Below are positions 31,057 to 38,760 of a stretch of DNA of 64,000 nt, one piece after another. This DNA is from Peterkaempfera bronchialis (GTDB lineage: Bacteria > Actinomycetota > Actinomycetes > Streptomycetales > Streptomycetaceae). Location of the stretch: NCBI RefSeq assembly GCF_003258605.2, contig NZ_CP031264.1, positions 1,550,001-1,614,000 on the forward strand. Reading direction: 5' to 3'. A program made the position numbers and the translations under genes. Under the pieces are notes generated by a model. The model was not told the origin of the DNA and ran no database searches. It saw nothing but the letters and a program-made list of their open reading frames with translations. Every line of letters begins with the position of its first letter. Position 1 is the stretch's first letter.

Positions 31057-31665
31057 TCACCCCACCGGGTACGTCGGGGAGAAGCGGGGGCCCGGCCCGG
31101 CGGTGGGGCGGCCGGGCCGCACCACGATCCGGGCGTCGTAGTGCCGGGAGAGCCGGGCGGCCTCCGCCTCCGTCCCGGCGGTGGTGAGGACGCTGACGCC
31201 GGAGCCGTCGGACAGCGGGCCCGCGCCGTTGACGGCGATGCCCTGCTGCCGCCAGTAGGCGGTGTCGGCGACGATCCGGTCCACCAGCGCGGCCATCTCC
31301 CGCTCGGACAACTCCGCGTCCGCGAAGCGCAGTTCGGCCCCCGGGGCGCCCGCACGCACCGCACGGTCCAGGTCGCTGCCCGGCTTGCGGTGGACGGTGA
31401 GCGTACCCGCCCGCCGGTCCACCACGGTCCCCGCGTACCACCCGGCGAAGCGAGCGCGGCCGATCCGGTCCACCGCATCGGCCGCCGACGCGAGAGCATC
31501 GCCCTCGGCGTCCCCCGCAGTGGGAGGGGAAGAGAGCGGCCCCCTGGAGGACGGCGCGGCGGCCGTCTCCCTCCCCGACCCGCACCCCGCCACGGCCGCA
31601 CCCACAACCGCAGCCACCGCCGCCGCACACACCATCCTCGCCAGCCGCCCCGCCTTCACCCGCAT
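31057..31665 (-). CDS. Putative lipoprotein
   Basis: 202 residues. A type II signal peptide ends in the lipobox AVAGC (Cys at residue 28), so the protein is probably anchored outside the membrane. The rest has no family I recognise; it alternates acidic helices (ELSEREMAALVDRIVADTAY) and short strands. ATG at 31665 after GGGAGGAG. Confidence 0.7.
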   Translation of the reverse strand: MRVKAGRLARMVCAAAVAAVVGAAVAGCGSGRETAAAPSSRGPLSSPPTAGDAEGDALASAADAVDRIGRARFAGWYAGTVVDRRAGTLTVHRKPGSDLDRAVRAGAPGAELRFADAELSEREMAALVDRIVADTAYWRQQGIAVNGAGPLSDGSGVSVLTTAGTEAEAARLSRHYDARIVVRPGRPTAGPGPRFSPTYPVG

Positions 31666-31973
31666 CGCCCACTCCTCCCACGTCGACCGGTCCGCATATC
31701 TGACGGCGTACAGACGAATCGGGTTCCCCTGCGGCAGTGGCCCGCAGACGCTCATCCGACGCGACTCCGGCACTGCGGCGTGAACCCGCTCGGCGAGGGC
31801 CATGCCCACCGTGCGCGCCCAGACCGGTCCGCGAACCGGCGGGTCCCGCACGGTGAGCGCTGGGAACGGCCAGCCGGAGACCGAAAGACCTGGTGTCGGA
31901 GCCGCCCTGGCACCATGCCCGCCATGGAACGTGCACGCGCGCTCGAAGACCTGGACGGCCGCCCCTGGTCCAA

Positions 31974-32431
31974 CTCGACCTGACGGGCGGCACCGCCGGC
32001 ATCCGCCGCACCCTCCCACCGGCGGCCTGACAACCCTCCCCACCGAGACCCGCAGCTCCAAACGCCGTATCGCTCTGGCCGACCCCCACATCACCTCGCT
32101 GCGCGCCCACCAGACCCAGCAGGACCAGGAGCAGAAGAAGGCCGACGGAAGCTGGGTGGACGGGGGCCATGTCTTCACCCGGCCCGACGGCCACCCGGTC
32201 GAACCAGCTACCCTCACCCGACACTTCAAGGCACTCCGCCGACGAACGGGACTCCGCCAGACCCGATAGCACGACCTCCGGCACTCGACCGCGACCCTTC
32301 TCCTGGAACAGGGCGTCGAACTCGTCGTCATCAAGGAAATCCTCAGCCACGCCCTCCACAACCCCTCGGAGGTCACCGCCGAGCCCGACGACGGCGACGA
32401 TCCACCGCTTTGTGCAGCGCCCGTCCGCTGA
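31974..32431 (+). pseudogene. Remnant of a tyrosine integrase 3' end
   Basis: The translation in pieces parallels the intact integrase at 37419: LDLTGGTAGIRR, then after a frameshift GGLTTLPTETRSSKRRIALA, then RTGLRQTR and an in-frame TAG (32267-32269), then HDLRHSTATLLLEQGVELVV. After LSHA about 25 residues that include the catalytic Tyr are missing, and the tail ends APVR-stop just as the intact gene ends TVIR-stop. It is dead: frameshift, stop and deletion. The 5' two thirds are gone. Confidence 0.85.
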
Positions 32432-32432
32432 C

Positions 32433-32455
32433 GTTGCCGTCAACTACTCCCGTCA
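32433..32455. repeat. GTTGCCGTCA box after the integrase remnant
   Basis: GTTGCCGTCA (32433-32442) follows the remnant's stop by one base, then a degenerate CCGTCA (32450-32455). The same arrangement follows the intact integrase at 38689, so this is an old att-type or integrase arm site. Confidence 0.6.
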
Positions 32456-33116
32456 GCCACCTCCAAGAGACCACAGCAGCCCCGCCGGAAAACCCGACGG
32501 AGCTGCTTTCTGCATGTCAGATAACTATTCCCTACCCGCAAATAGACGAATCCGGAGACTTATTGCCGCAAGGAAATCTACGGCTCACATAGACGGCATG
32601 ATCACGGAGTTCCGAGAATACTTGCCACTGCTTCATGAACCTGGGCAGCGATACGGGCCAGCTACCTGAGATCGTCAGCTCCATGGGCGGCCATTTCCAT
32701 CTGCCACTCGATAAACATTGGGGTGAACCAGATGAGCTACACAAGCCCCGACTCGATCATCTCCCCAGGCTGCGGGATCCGCGAAAGCAGCGCCACGTAA
32801 GCCTCGCCCGCATCCAGATCGAACTGCCCCGATCAAGACAACCTCCTACGGCCAGAACCCGACTACCGCTTCCGCTGGCACATTCCGCCAGATTACGGGA
32901 AGGGGCCATCGAAAATATCCGCATGCCCAAATGGAATGCGGCGCAGGTCGATTGCCACTACTCCATTACCCTGATTGCATTTTCCAAAGGCGGTGGCTGG
33001 ATCCTTACCTGTGGCCATCCAGGGCGTCATCTTCTTTCCGGAAGAGAGACCTCACCGAGCATCTATTCGGCGGAGCCTCTCGAAATGTCCACAGCATGTT
33101 ATGAGCTGAGCCCGAA
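32456..33116. other. Lower-GC stretch without a confident gene
   Basis: About 660 bases with visibly lower GC than the surroundings. All frames are broken or look random; one plus-strand frame has a protein-like piece (RPEPDYRFRWHIPPDYGKGP, ~32845-32905) bounded by stops, perhaps a dead immunity gene. I see no RNA gene. Confidence 0.45.
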
Positions 33117-33377
33117 TTACCGACTCACCTGAAGGCGCTCCTCCAGGGTTTCCAGTGAAATCTCACCTTGCACCCACGCGGTGACGTATTGCAGGTCATG
33201 AGCCGAAAGACCGAAGGCCGATCGAAGCACTTGAGACAGCCGGAACGGCACCAAACTCAAGTTCGGGTGCTTGTCGATTAGGAGATCGGCGATCTCCGCG
33301 ATACTGCACCCAATTTCGTGGTACTCGACGGCCAAGCGTGCCAATCGTTCATTTTCCTCGCCCATCAGTTCCCTCAT
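33117..33377 (-). CDS. Small protein, putative immunity partner of the orphan toxin tip
   Basis: 86 residues, mostly helical (ENERLARLAVEYHEIGCSIA, EIADLLIDKHPNL, ETLEERLQVSR). No family recognised. Its ATG (33377) overlaps the stop of the toxin-like fragment by four bases (ATGA), the usual layout of a polymorphic-toxin tip and its immunity gene. That pairing is the only evidence for function. Confidence 0.55.
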   Translation of the reverse strand: MRELMGEENERLARLAVEYHEIGCSIAEIADLLIDKHPNLSLVPFRLSQVLRSAFGLSAHDLQYVTAWVQGEISLETLEERLQVSR

Positions 33378-33721
33378 CTTCGGAATGTAGCAAGGACTTG
33401 CTGGAAGTCCCCGTCGAGCCTCGGAACTGCTTCATCGATCCTCGCGCGAGTGAAGCCATATCTGGCTGCCTGTCTTCCATTCCAGGTCCCCTTGGCCGCC
33501 GATACTAGGCTCGCACCACCACGGACAGCTTCGTTGAAGCCTCCAAGGTTATCGCCGTATACCCAGATCCCCTGAACGCCCTGAACTCGGTCCCCGAAGT
33601 GGCCCATAACTTCGTCGAACATCGCCTTACCCCGCAACGGCGAACCCTTGTCGGGATTGTTGTGCTGGTCAGCGAATTCCGGCCGGTCCGTAGGTGTGCG
33701 TGGAAGTACCGTGCTGTGCGC
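33374..33721 (-). pseudogene. Orphan C-terminal toxin-like tip without an N-terminal half
   Basis: The open frame on the minus strand reads PTDRPEFADQHNNPDKGSP, then LRGKAMFDEVMGHFGDRVQG and on to RR at 33374. It looks like the C-terminal end of a polymorphic secreted protein: no start codon context, no signal peptide, a Pro/Asn-rich junction and a conserved-looking small domain. The frame stays open through the repeat at 33726-33747 but loses protein character there. ATG at 33637 could start an 87-residue product, but has no good ribosome site. The domain is unassigned. Confidence 0.6.
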
Positions 33722-33725
33722 CCCT

Positions 33726-33756
33726 GTTGCCGTCGGCGTTGCCGTCAGACGGCAAC
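33726..33756. repeat. Left candidate att site (double GTTGCCGTC box plus inverted copy)
   Basis: GTTGCCGTCG (33726) and GTTGCCGTCA (33738) lie 12 bases apart, as at the right end (38689/38701), with one mismatch in 22 bases. An inverted GACGGCAAC (33748-33756) follows directly, making an almost perfect hairpin. Confidence 0.6.
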
Positions 33757-34304
33757 GCGCCTGAGGGCGGTGGAGTGGGCTTTGGCCGGTGTCCTACCCG
33801 GGTTGGGGTCGGGCATGGTCAGGGGGCCGTACGCTGGCCCGGCAACTCGGGCAGGCTTTGGACCTGCCCGGAATTTGAACGAGTGGCCCCCTGGCCTTGC
33901 CCGACGCGGGCCCCGACCCGGGGAGGTGGGTAAAGCCCATGGAGCCGACCGGCCCCACCCCCGGGCCTTCGGCTCAGCCAACTCCCCGCCGTCGCCTCGC
34001 CGTCGGCCTGGCGTTCGCTGTGCGGGCGCGTCCGGCTTTCTCCGCGCTTCCGTTCGTCCGCTGTGCTGTCTCTGCGCGGCCTGGTCGCTGGCCGGCCCGC
34101 GGTGGCGGAGCCGAGAGCGGGCCGGGTGGGCGGCCGTGCCGCGCGCGACCCGCGCCAGCGGGTCGCCTTGAAGACGTAGAGAAAGTTTGGACGCATCCCG
34201 CTTCGGCGGTACGCCCTGGCTGTCGGTTGAGCGTTCGGCTGGGCTGCTGGCCTGGTGCGATGGCCCACGGGTTGTGGGTCCTGTTCCGGCTGGCGACGGT
34301 GGTT
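33757..34304. other. GC-rich segment without a confident gene
   Basis: Open frames exist on both strands but are Arg/Pro/Ser-rich and lack family character, ribosome sites or codon-position bias. It may be noncoding element DNA. No RNA gene is recognised. Confidence 0.4.
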
Positions 34305-34535
34305 CTACTCGGCTCGGGTGACCTTGGCGTGGTCGGTGACGACGCGTCTGAACAGGTCGTGGCCGGTGCGTCCGGTATGGCGGAGTGCCCACTCCTGTGC
34401 GGCTTCCTGCTCGGCGAGGGGTCCGGATTCGGCTCCGCAGTTAGCAGCGGTGCAGAACGCCTCGTAGGTGATGCCGCCTTCGGGTGCGTGGCGGATGGTG
34501 TGGGTGACGTGCCGGTATACAGCGCGGGGGCTCAC
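34305..34535 (-). CDS. Small ICE-associated protein (DUF7848-like)
   Basis: 76 residues: YRHVTHTIRHAPEGGITYEA, then FCTAANCGAESGPLAEQEAA and ALRHTGRTGHDLFRRV. The Cys pair and QEWALRHTGRTGH motif match a small protein family common in Streptomyces integrative elements. Its ATG overlaps the previous stop by four bases. Function unknown. Confidence 0.6.
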   Translation of the reverse strand: MSPRAVYRHVTHTIRHAPEGGITYEAFCTAANCGAESGPLAEQEAAQEWALRHTGRTGHDLFRRVVTDHAKVTRAE

Positions 34536-34729
34536 TGGTGGCCCTCCGGGTGGCGTCGCATGTAGACGTTGCAGTCGCTGACGGTGGTCATGTCGCCGAC
34601 CGCGCGGGCCCGGTCACGTACGTTGGCCAGCTCCGCGCACCCCGCACAGCCCTCAACGGGTACCGGCTCCAGCTCCAGGCGCAAGGGGAGTTCAACTGGC
34701 GGGGTCGAGTACCTGGTCGGCTCCGTCAC
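34532..34729 (-). CDS. Small ICE-associated conserved protein
   Basis: 65 residues from the GTG at 34729 (AGGTGG nine bases upstream). Contains CAGCAELANVRDRARAVGD and SDCNVYMRRHPEGH, a pattern seen in many hypothetical proteins of actinomycete integrative elements; the CxxC suggests a small metal-bound fold. Coupled to the next gene by an ATGA overlap. Divergent from the GntR gene. Confidence 0.6.
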   Translation of the reverse strand: MTEPTRYSTPPVELPLRLELEPVPVEGCAGCAELANVRDRARAVGDMTTVSDCNVYMRRHPEGHQ

Positions 34730-34830
34730 TGCACATCGCCACCTTTCGAACGTCACATGGCCGACCTCTTGACAGGCCGGTGCTCTAGTTCAGTATTCGA
34801 TTGGCCGAAGCACTCCCGCTACGGTTCGTA

Positions 34831-34844
34831 GTGCACTAGTGTGC
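34831..34844. promoter_or_regulatory. Palindrome upstream of the GntR gene
   Basis: GTGCACTAGTGTGC, with the palindromic core CACTAG/CTAGTG, lies 42 bases before the GntR start, in the divergent promoter region with the small ICE genes. It is a plausible autoregulatory KorSA-type operator. Confidence 0.4.
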
Positions 34845-34885
34845 CCTCGCTGACATCACGTCAACTCAACGGAGGAGCACGCCTT

Positions 34886-35608
34886 ATGCCCAGTCCCAAG
34901 ACGTTCACGAAGATCGCGGATCACTTCCGGGAGCGCATCCTGTCGGGAGAGCTTGAGCCGGGCGCCAAGCTGCCGACCAACCGGGAGATCGCCGGGCAGT
35001 GGCAGGCCGCAGCCGCCACCGTCTCCCGCGCCTTGCAGGCCCTCCAGGTCGAGAACTTCATCCGCACCACCCCCAGGGGCACCTACGTCGCCGACGACCC
35101 TCGCTGGACGCTGTCGGCGCGGGACCGGCTGGCCCGGGTCCAGCGGGTGAAGTCGTTCCTAGCGGAGGGCGAGACGAGCCGGGTGACGGCCGCCGAACTG
35201 ATCACCCCGCCGCTGTACGTGGCGGAGATCTTCGACCTGGAAGCCGGAGACCAGGTGGTCCGGCGCGAGTGGCTGGCCGGCCGGGGCAAGACCCGGACCG
35301 TGTTCGCCGTGACCTGGTACCCGGCCCCATTCGCCGCCCTCGTGCCGGACCTGTTGAACACCGCCCCGGGCCGCAATCACGGACTGTCCGCCCGGGTTCT
35401 GGAAGCCACCGGGCGCACGATCACCCACGCCCGTGACGACATGCACGCCCGCCCCGCCGACGCCCGAGAGGCAAGCGCACTGGGGCTGCCGGTCGGCTCC
35501 CCGATCCTGGCCGGCGCCCACCGCTGGTCGGACGCGGAGGGGATCATCGAGTACGGGGAGTGGTGCCTGCCGCCCCGGTTCACCATCGGCTACGAGTACC
35601 AGCCCTGA
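34886..35608 (+). CDS. GntR/HutC-family regulator (KorSA-like)
   Basis: 240 residues: GntR winged helix at the N-terminus (FTKIADHFRERILSGELEPG, KLPTNREIAGQWQ, VSRALQALQVENFI) and a UTRA effector domain (TAAELITPPLYVAEIF through FTIGYEYQP). In pSAM2-type elements such a protein represses transfer functions. ATG at 34886 with GGAGGAG eight bases upstream. With the transfer genes deleted, its remaining targets are likely the small ICE genes and itself. Confidence 0.88.
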   Translation: MPSPKTFTKIADHFRERILSGELEPGAKLPTNREIAGQWQAAAATVSRALQALQVENFIRTTPRGTYVADDPRWTLSARDRLARVQRVKSFLAEGETSRVTAAELITPPLYVAEIFDLEAGDQVVRREWLAGRGKTRTVFAVTWYPAPFAALVPDLLNTAPGRNHGLSARVLEATGRTITHARDDMHARPADAREASALGLPVGSPILAGAHRWSDAEGIIEYGEWCLPPRFTIGYEYQP

Positions 35609-35678
35609 CCGATCCACGCGAAGCGTCCCCGAATGCCAGCCCGCGGCCTTCGGGGACGCCGTCGTTCACGCGCCCACC

Positions 35679-36548
35679 TCAGTCCGCGTCGCGGCCTTCG
35701 AGGCGTTCGACACGCTCCTCAAGCTCCTCGATCCGCTCCAGGGCTCGTTCCAGCTTGTAGGCGAGATCCGCTACTCCGGCCACCGCCGGGAACTCGTTCC
35801 GCGGGGTAGCCGACGCTTCGTCCGGCTCGTCCACCGGCTGCACCGAGACCGGTACCTCGGTGCCGAACTCGCCTCCCACGACGACATACGCCATCGACCC
35901 GTTGCGCTGGTGGGCCTTCTTCATCCTGCCTTCCAGGGTGAGGAAGGTCAGTGCCTGGTCGGCGGATTCCGGGTCGCCGCCGATCGTGTCGACCACGTCG
36001 TCCACGGTGACCGTGGCTCCCCTGGCGAGTGAGCCGTCTCTGATCTTGTGGACCAGGCGGCCGTGGATGAGCTGGGTGGCGAAGCCGTGGTCGTCCCAGT
36101 CGCGTACGTAGACCTCGTCGCCAGGCAGTTCGCCGGGGTAGCGCAGGAGGAAGTTGCCCGCCAGCAGAGAGATGGCATTGGTGACGACGTTGAGCGGCAC
36201 CGCGTAGTGCTCCGCCAGGACCTCGCGGGCGGGGAGCCTGGCTCCGGGTGCCAGGGTGCCGGAGTAGATCTGCTGCTGGAGGTCGCCGGCGACCTTCTCG
36301 AAGGCGTCCTCGAAGTCGGCCGAGCGCGTGACGAAGGTGCCGCGCCCCTGGCGGGCGATGACCCAGCCCTCGTTCCTGAGGAGCCGGATGGCCTTCTGCA
36401 CGGTCAGGCTCGATGCCTTGTAGGTCTGCATGAGCTGGCTCTGCGTCGGCAGGAGCTGGCCTGGACGCAGTTCGCCGTCCCGGATCTGCTGCCGCAGGTC
36501 GTCCGCGATGCGCTCGAATGTCAAGCGCGCTTCGTCAGCAGCAGCCAT
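35679..36548 (-). CDS. GntR-like regulator with repeated winged helices and coiled-coil tail
   Basis: 289 residues from the second ATG (36548, GGGGA six bases upstream; 36554 is the alternative). Two clear GntR-type winged helices: FERIADDLRQQIRDGELRPG and FEKVAGDLQQQIYSGTLAPG; a third degenerate one is at FATQLIHGRLVHKIRDGSLA. The C-terminus is a heptad coiled coil (LERALERIEELEERVERLEG). No ligand domain is visible. Divergent from the ICE gene at 36775. Confidence 0.8.
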   Translation of the reverse strand: MAAADEARLTFERIADDLRQQIRDGELRPGQLLPTQSQLMQTYKASSLTVQKAIRLLRNEGWVIARQGRGTFVTRSADFEDAFEKVAGDLQQQIYSGTLAPGARLPAREVLAEHYAVPLNVVTNAISLLAGNFLLRYPGELPGDEVYVRDWDDHGFATQLIHGRLVHKIRDGSLARGATVTVDDVVDTIGGDPESADQALTFLTLEGRMKKAHQRNGSMAYVVVGGEFGTEVPVSVQPVDEPDEASATPRNEFPAVAGVADLAYKLERALERIEELEERVERLEGRDAD

Positions 36549-36774
36549 GTCCATCCCCAGTCCGAGTCCGATTCCACCCGCCGCAGGCCGCCCGCTGTCT
36601 GTCGTGTTTCACCAGCTCAGCGGCCTCACGGGGTCAGGGTAGCCGCCGGATGGATGGACCACCCCAAGAACGGATGGAACTCAATAGGGATGGACTTCGG
36701 ATCGGATGAATGTATGGTTGCGGCACGCGATCACCCACACGAGTGACTCGCACCCCTCTACCTGGAGGTTTGCC

Positions 36775-37110
36775 GTGAAGACCATGCCCATCGACCAGTC
36801 CCAGGCCCTGGTGATCCTGGCCTCCGAGTCCCGGCCGCACTTCAAGGACCGCGAAGGCCAGCAGCCTGCGATCGACCGGGCCACCGGCGCCCACCTGCAC
36901 CTGGTGGACGTGATGTTCGCCTTCAACGGCCGCGCCGAAGTGATCACCATGAAGGTCCCGGAGCCGGGCCTGGGCAAGGGCCTGAAGGTCGGCCTGCCGG
37001 TCGTCTTCACCAGGCTTGTCGCGTCGGCCTGGGAGAACGAGATCAACGGCAAGGACCGGCACGGCATCTCCTTGCGCGCCGACGCCGTCACCGCCAAGGC
37101 GGGCGCCTGA
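36775..37110 (+). CDS. Conserved ICE protein (SCO3933-like small protein)
   Basis: 111 residues, start GTG with GGAGG eight bases upstream. MPIDQSQALVILASESRP, TGAHLHLVDVMFAFNGRAEV and HGISLRADAVTAK match small proteins that sit just before the FtsK/TraB-like gene in actinomycete integrative elements; function not established. Its stop overlaps the next start (TGATGA). Confidence 0.65.
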   Translation: MKTMPIDQSQALVILASESRPHFKDREGQQPAIDRATGAHLHLVDVMFAFNGRAEVITMKVPEPGLGKGLKVGLPVVFTRLVASAWENEINGKDRHGISLRADAVTAKAGA

Positions 37111-37385
37111 TGACCGGCACCCCCCTCGGGCTCGCGCTCCTCGCCGTGGTCGGCCTCGGCGTGCTCGGGCTGCTGGGCTGGGCCGGGTACCGCTTCGCCC
37201 GCTGGTACCGGGCCGATGCCGAGACCCGGGTCAGTCTGCGGCAGGCGCGGCGGCTGCGGTGGGGCTGGAAACGGCTCGCCCCGATGCTCGGCCTGGCAGT
37301 CAAGGACGCCACCCCTGCGCACCCGACGACTCGCCTCACCGACCATCGGCCGCGCCCGCCGCATCCCCTCCCACGCCCTCGCTGA
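37110..37385 (+). pseudogene. 5' fragment of an FtsK/TraB-like transfer gene
   Basis: The start has one membrane helix (GLALLAVVGLGVLGLLGWAG), then RRLRWGWKRLAPMLGLAVKD, ATP, which matches the N-terminus of AICE FtsK-like DNA translocases. After about residue 70 the sequence turns into Pro/Arg-rich nonsense and stops: the gene is cut near 37315-37345 and joined to the xis 3' end. The ATPase is absent. Confidence 0.65.
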
Positions 37386-37422
37386 CTACATCCACCGCCA
37401 CGTAGAAGAGGCCGCCCGATGA
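37340..37422 (+). pseudogene. 3' fragment of an excisionase (xis) gene
   Basis: In the frame ending TGA at 37420-37422 the sequence reads TIGRARRIPSHALADYIHRH, VEEAAR. This is the typical C-terminus of AICE MerR/Xis-type excisionases, and its stop overlaps the integrase ATG (ATGA) as in intact elements. The helix-turn-helix N-terminus is gone. Confidence 0.65.
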
Positions 37423-38687
37423 CCGCCCCCCAGCGCAGGAAGGCCCGCGCCAACGGCGAAGGCACCATCTACCAACGCAAGGACGGCCGCTGGGAAGCCA
37501 CCGGCTACGTCCTCGCCGCCAACGGCACCCGCAAACGCGTCCGGGTCTACGGCACCACCCGCAAGAACGCGGCCGACAAGCTCGCCGAAAAGATCGCCGA
37601 CAGCAACCGCGGGCTGCCCGTCGCCACCGCCGACAGCACCGTCGGCGACTACCTCACCTACTGGCTGGGCAGCGTCGCCATCCACCGACTCCGCGAGAAC
37701 ACCCACACCCGCTACGCCACCTGCGTCCGCCTCCACCTCATCCCCGGCCTCGGCACCAAGAAGATCGCCCGCCTCACCGCCAAGGACGTGCGCACCTTCC
37801 TCGACCGGCTCCGCACCACCTGCCAGTGCTGCACCCAGGGACTCGACACCGAACGGAAGAAGTGCTGCGCGATCGGCGAGTGCTGCCAGAAGCGGCTGTC
37901 CGCTTTGACCGTGACCTACGTGCACTCGGTGCTCAAGTCGGCGCTGGAGCACGCGGTCCGGGAGGACGAGTTGCCCCGCAACGTCGCCCGGAACGTCAAG
38001 ACCACCACGCAGCGGCCGAGGCGCTTCCCGCCCCTCACCGCATCCGAAGTCCGCCAGTTCCTCGACGCAGCCCGCGCCGACCGGCTCGACGCCCTGTACG
38101 AACTCGCCCTGCGCACCGGACTCCGCAAAGGCGAACTCCTCGGCCTGCACTGGGAAGACCTCGACCTCACCACCGGAACGGCCAACATCCGCCGCTCGCT
38201 CCAGCGCACCCGCACCGCTGGCCTCACGCAACTGCCCACCAAGACCCGGGCCTCCGAGCGTCGCATTGCGCTGCCGACCGAATGCATCGACTCCCTCCAG
38301 GAACACAAGGAACGGCAGGACACGGAGCGCGAGAACGCAGGGCCGGACTGGAGAGACAACGGCCTCGTCTTCACCACGCCCATAGGACGGCCTCTCGACC
38401 CGGCCAACCTCACCCGCCGCTTCCGCAGCTTCCTCGGCCGGGCCGGACTCCGACGCATCCGCTTCCACGACCTACGCCACTCGACCGCCACTCTGCTCCT
38501 GGAACAGGGGGTCGACCTCGTCGTGATCAAGGAACTCCTCGGCCACGCCCACATCGGCGTCACCGCCGGCGTCTACACCCACGTCCGACTCCGCCTCCAA
38601 CGCCAAGCCATCGACACCCTTGGCAACGCCCTCGGCCCGACCGACGACGACCCTGACGCCCCACCTGCTGCAACGGTCATCCGCTGA
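37419..38687 (+). CDS. int: Tyrosine site-specific integrase
   Basis: 422 residues, apparently intact: N-terminal arm-binding domain (GEGTIYQRKDGRWEATGYVL), SAM-like core-binding domain, and catalytic domain with Arg in LALRTGLRKGELLGLHWEDL, HDLRHSTATLLL, LGHAHIGVTAGVYTHV (Tyr nucleophile in VYTHV). A Cys-rich insert (CQCCTQGLDTERKKCC ... ECC) in the core-binding domain is a known variant of this group. It is preceded by the xis remnant (ATGA overlap) and followed two bases later by the double GTTGCCGTCA box. Confidence 0.93.
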   Translation: MTAPQRRKARANGEGTIYQRKDGRWEATGYVLAANGTRKRVRVYGTTRKNAADKLAEKIADSNRGLPVATADSTVGDYLTYWLGSVAIHRLRENTHTRYATCVRLHLIPGLGTKKIARLTAKDVRTFLDRLRTTCQCCTQGLDTERKKCCAIGECCQKRLSALTVTYVHSVLKSALEHAVREDELPRNVARNVKTTTQRPRRFPPLTASEVRQFLDAARADRLDALYELALRTGLRKGELLGLHWEDLDLTTGTANIRRSLQRTRTAGLTQLPTKTRASERRIALPTECIDSLQEHKERQDTERENAGPDWRDNGLVFTTPIGRPLDPANLTRRFRSFLGRAGLRRIRFHDLRHSTATLLLEQGVDLVVIKELLGHAHIGVTAGVYTHVRLRLQRQAIDTLGNALGPTDDDPDAPPAATVIR

Positions 38688-38688
38688 C

Positions 38689-38710
38689 GTTGCCGTCAGC
38701 GTTGCCGTCA
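38689..38710. repeat. Right candidate att site (double GTTGCCGTCA box)
   Basis: GTTGCCGTCA at 38689-38698 and again at 38701-38710, directly after the integrase stop. One mismatch in 22 bases to the pair at 33726. Confidence 0.6.
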
Positions 38711-38746
38711 AAGCCCCGCCAGCGTGCATGCTGGCGGGGCTTTGAC
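38707..38746. terminator. Strong bidirectional terminator after int
   Basis: Perfect 17-base arms (38707-38723, GTCAAAGCCCCGCCAGC; 38730-38746) with a 6-base loop and T/A flanks. It serves int and the convergent immunity gene. Confidence 0.85.
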
Positions 38747-38760
38747 GGTTCGCTATGCCG

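Larger units (their letters stand above)
33726..38710 (+). mobile_element. Actinomycete integrative element (AICE-like) remnant with internal deletion
   Basis: A 4,985-base segment bracketed by near-identical double GTTGCCGTCA boxes. It carries two small ICE-associated proteins, a GntR/UTRA regulator, a second GntR-like regulator, a short conserved ICE protein, the 5' end of an FtsK-like transfer gene fused to the 3' end of an excisionase gene, and an intact integrase. Tra, Spd, replication and most of Xis are missing, so it should not transfer or excise alone. Confidence 0.75.

Noticed and set aside
30420-31187. 255-codon plus-strand frame within the protease gene
   Set aside because: Arg/His-rich +1 shadow of the protease; the real frame carries the catalytic triad.
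33745-34392. 215-codon minus-strand frame inside the element
   Set aside because: Arg/Pro/Ser-rich, overlaps several equally open frames, and lacks any start signal or domain.
38640-38760. tRNA gene at the integrase end as attachment target
   Set aside because: No cloverleaf or CCA-like 3' end found; the sequence is a terminator hairpin plus GTTGCCGTCA boxes.
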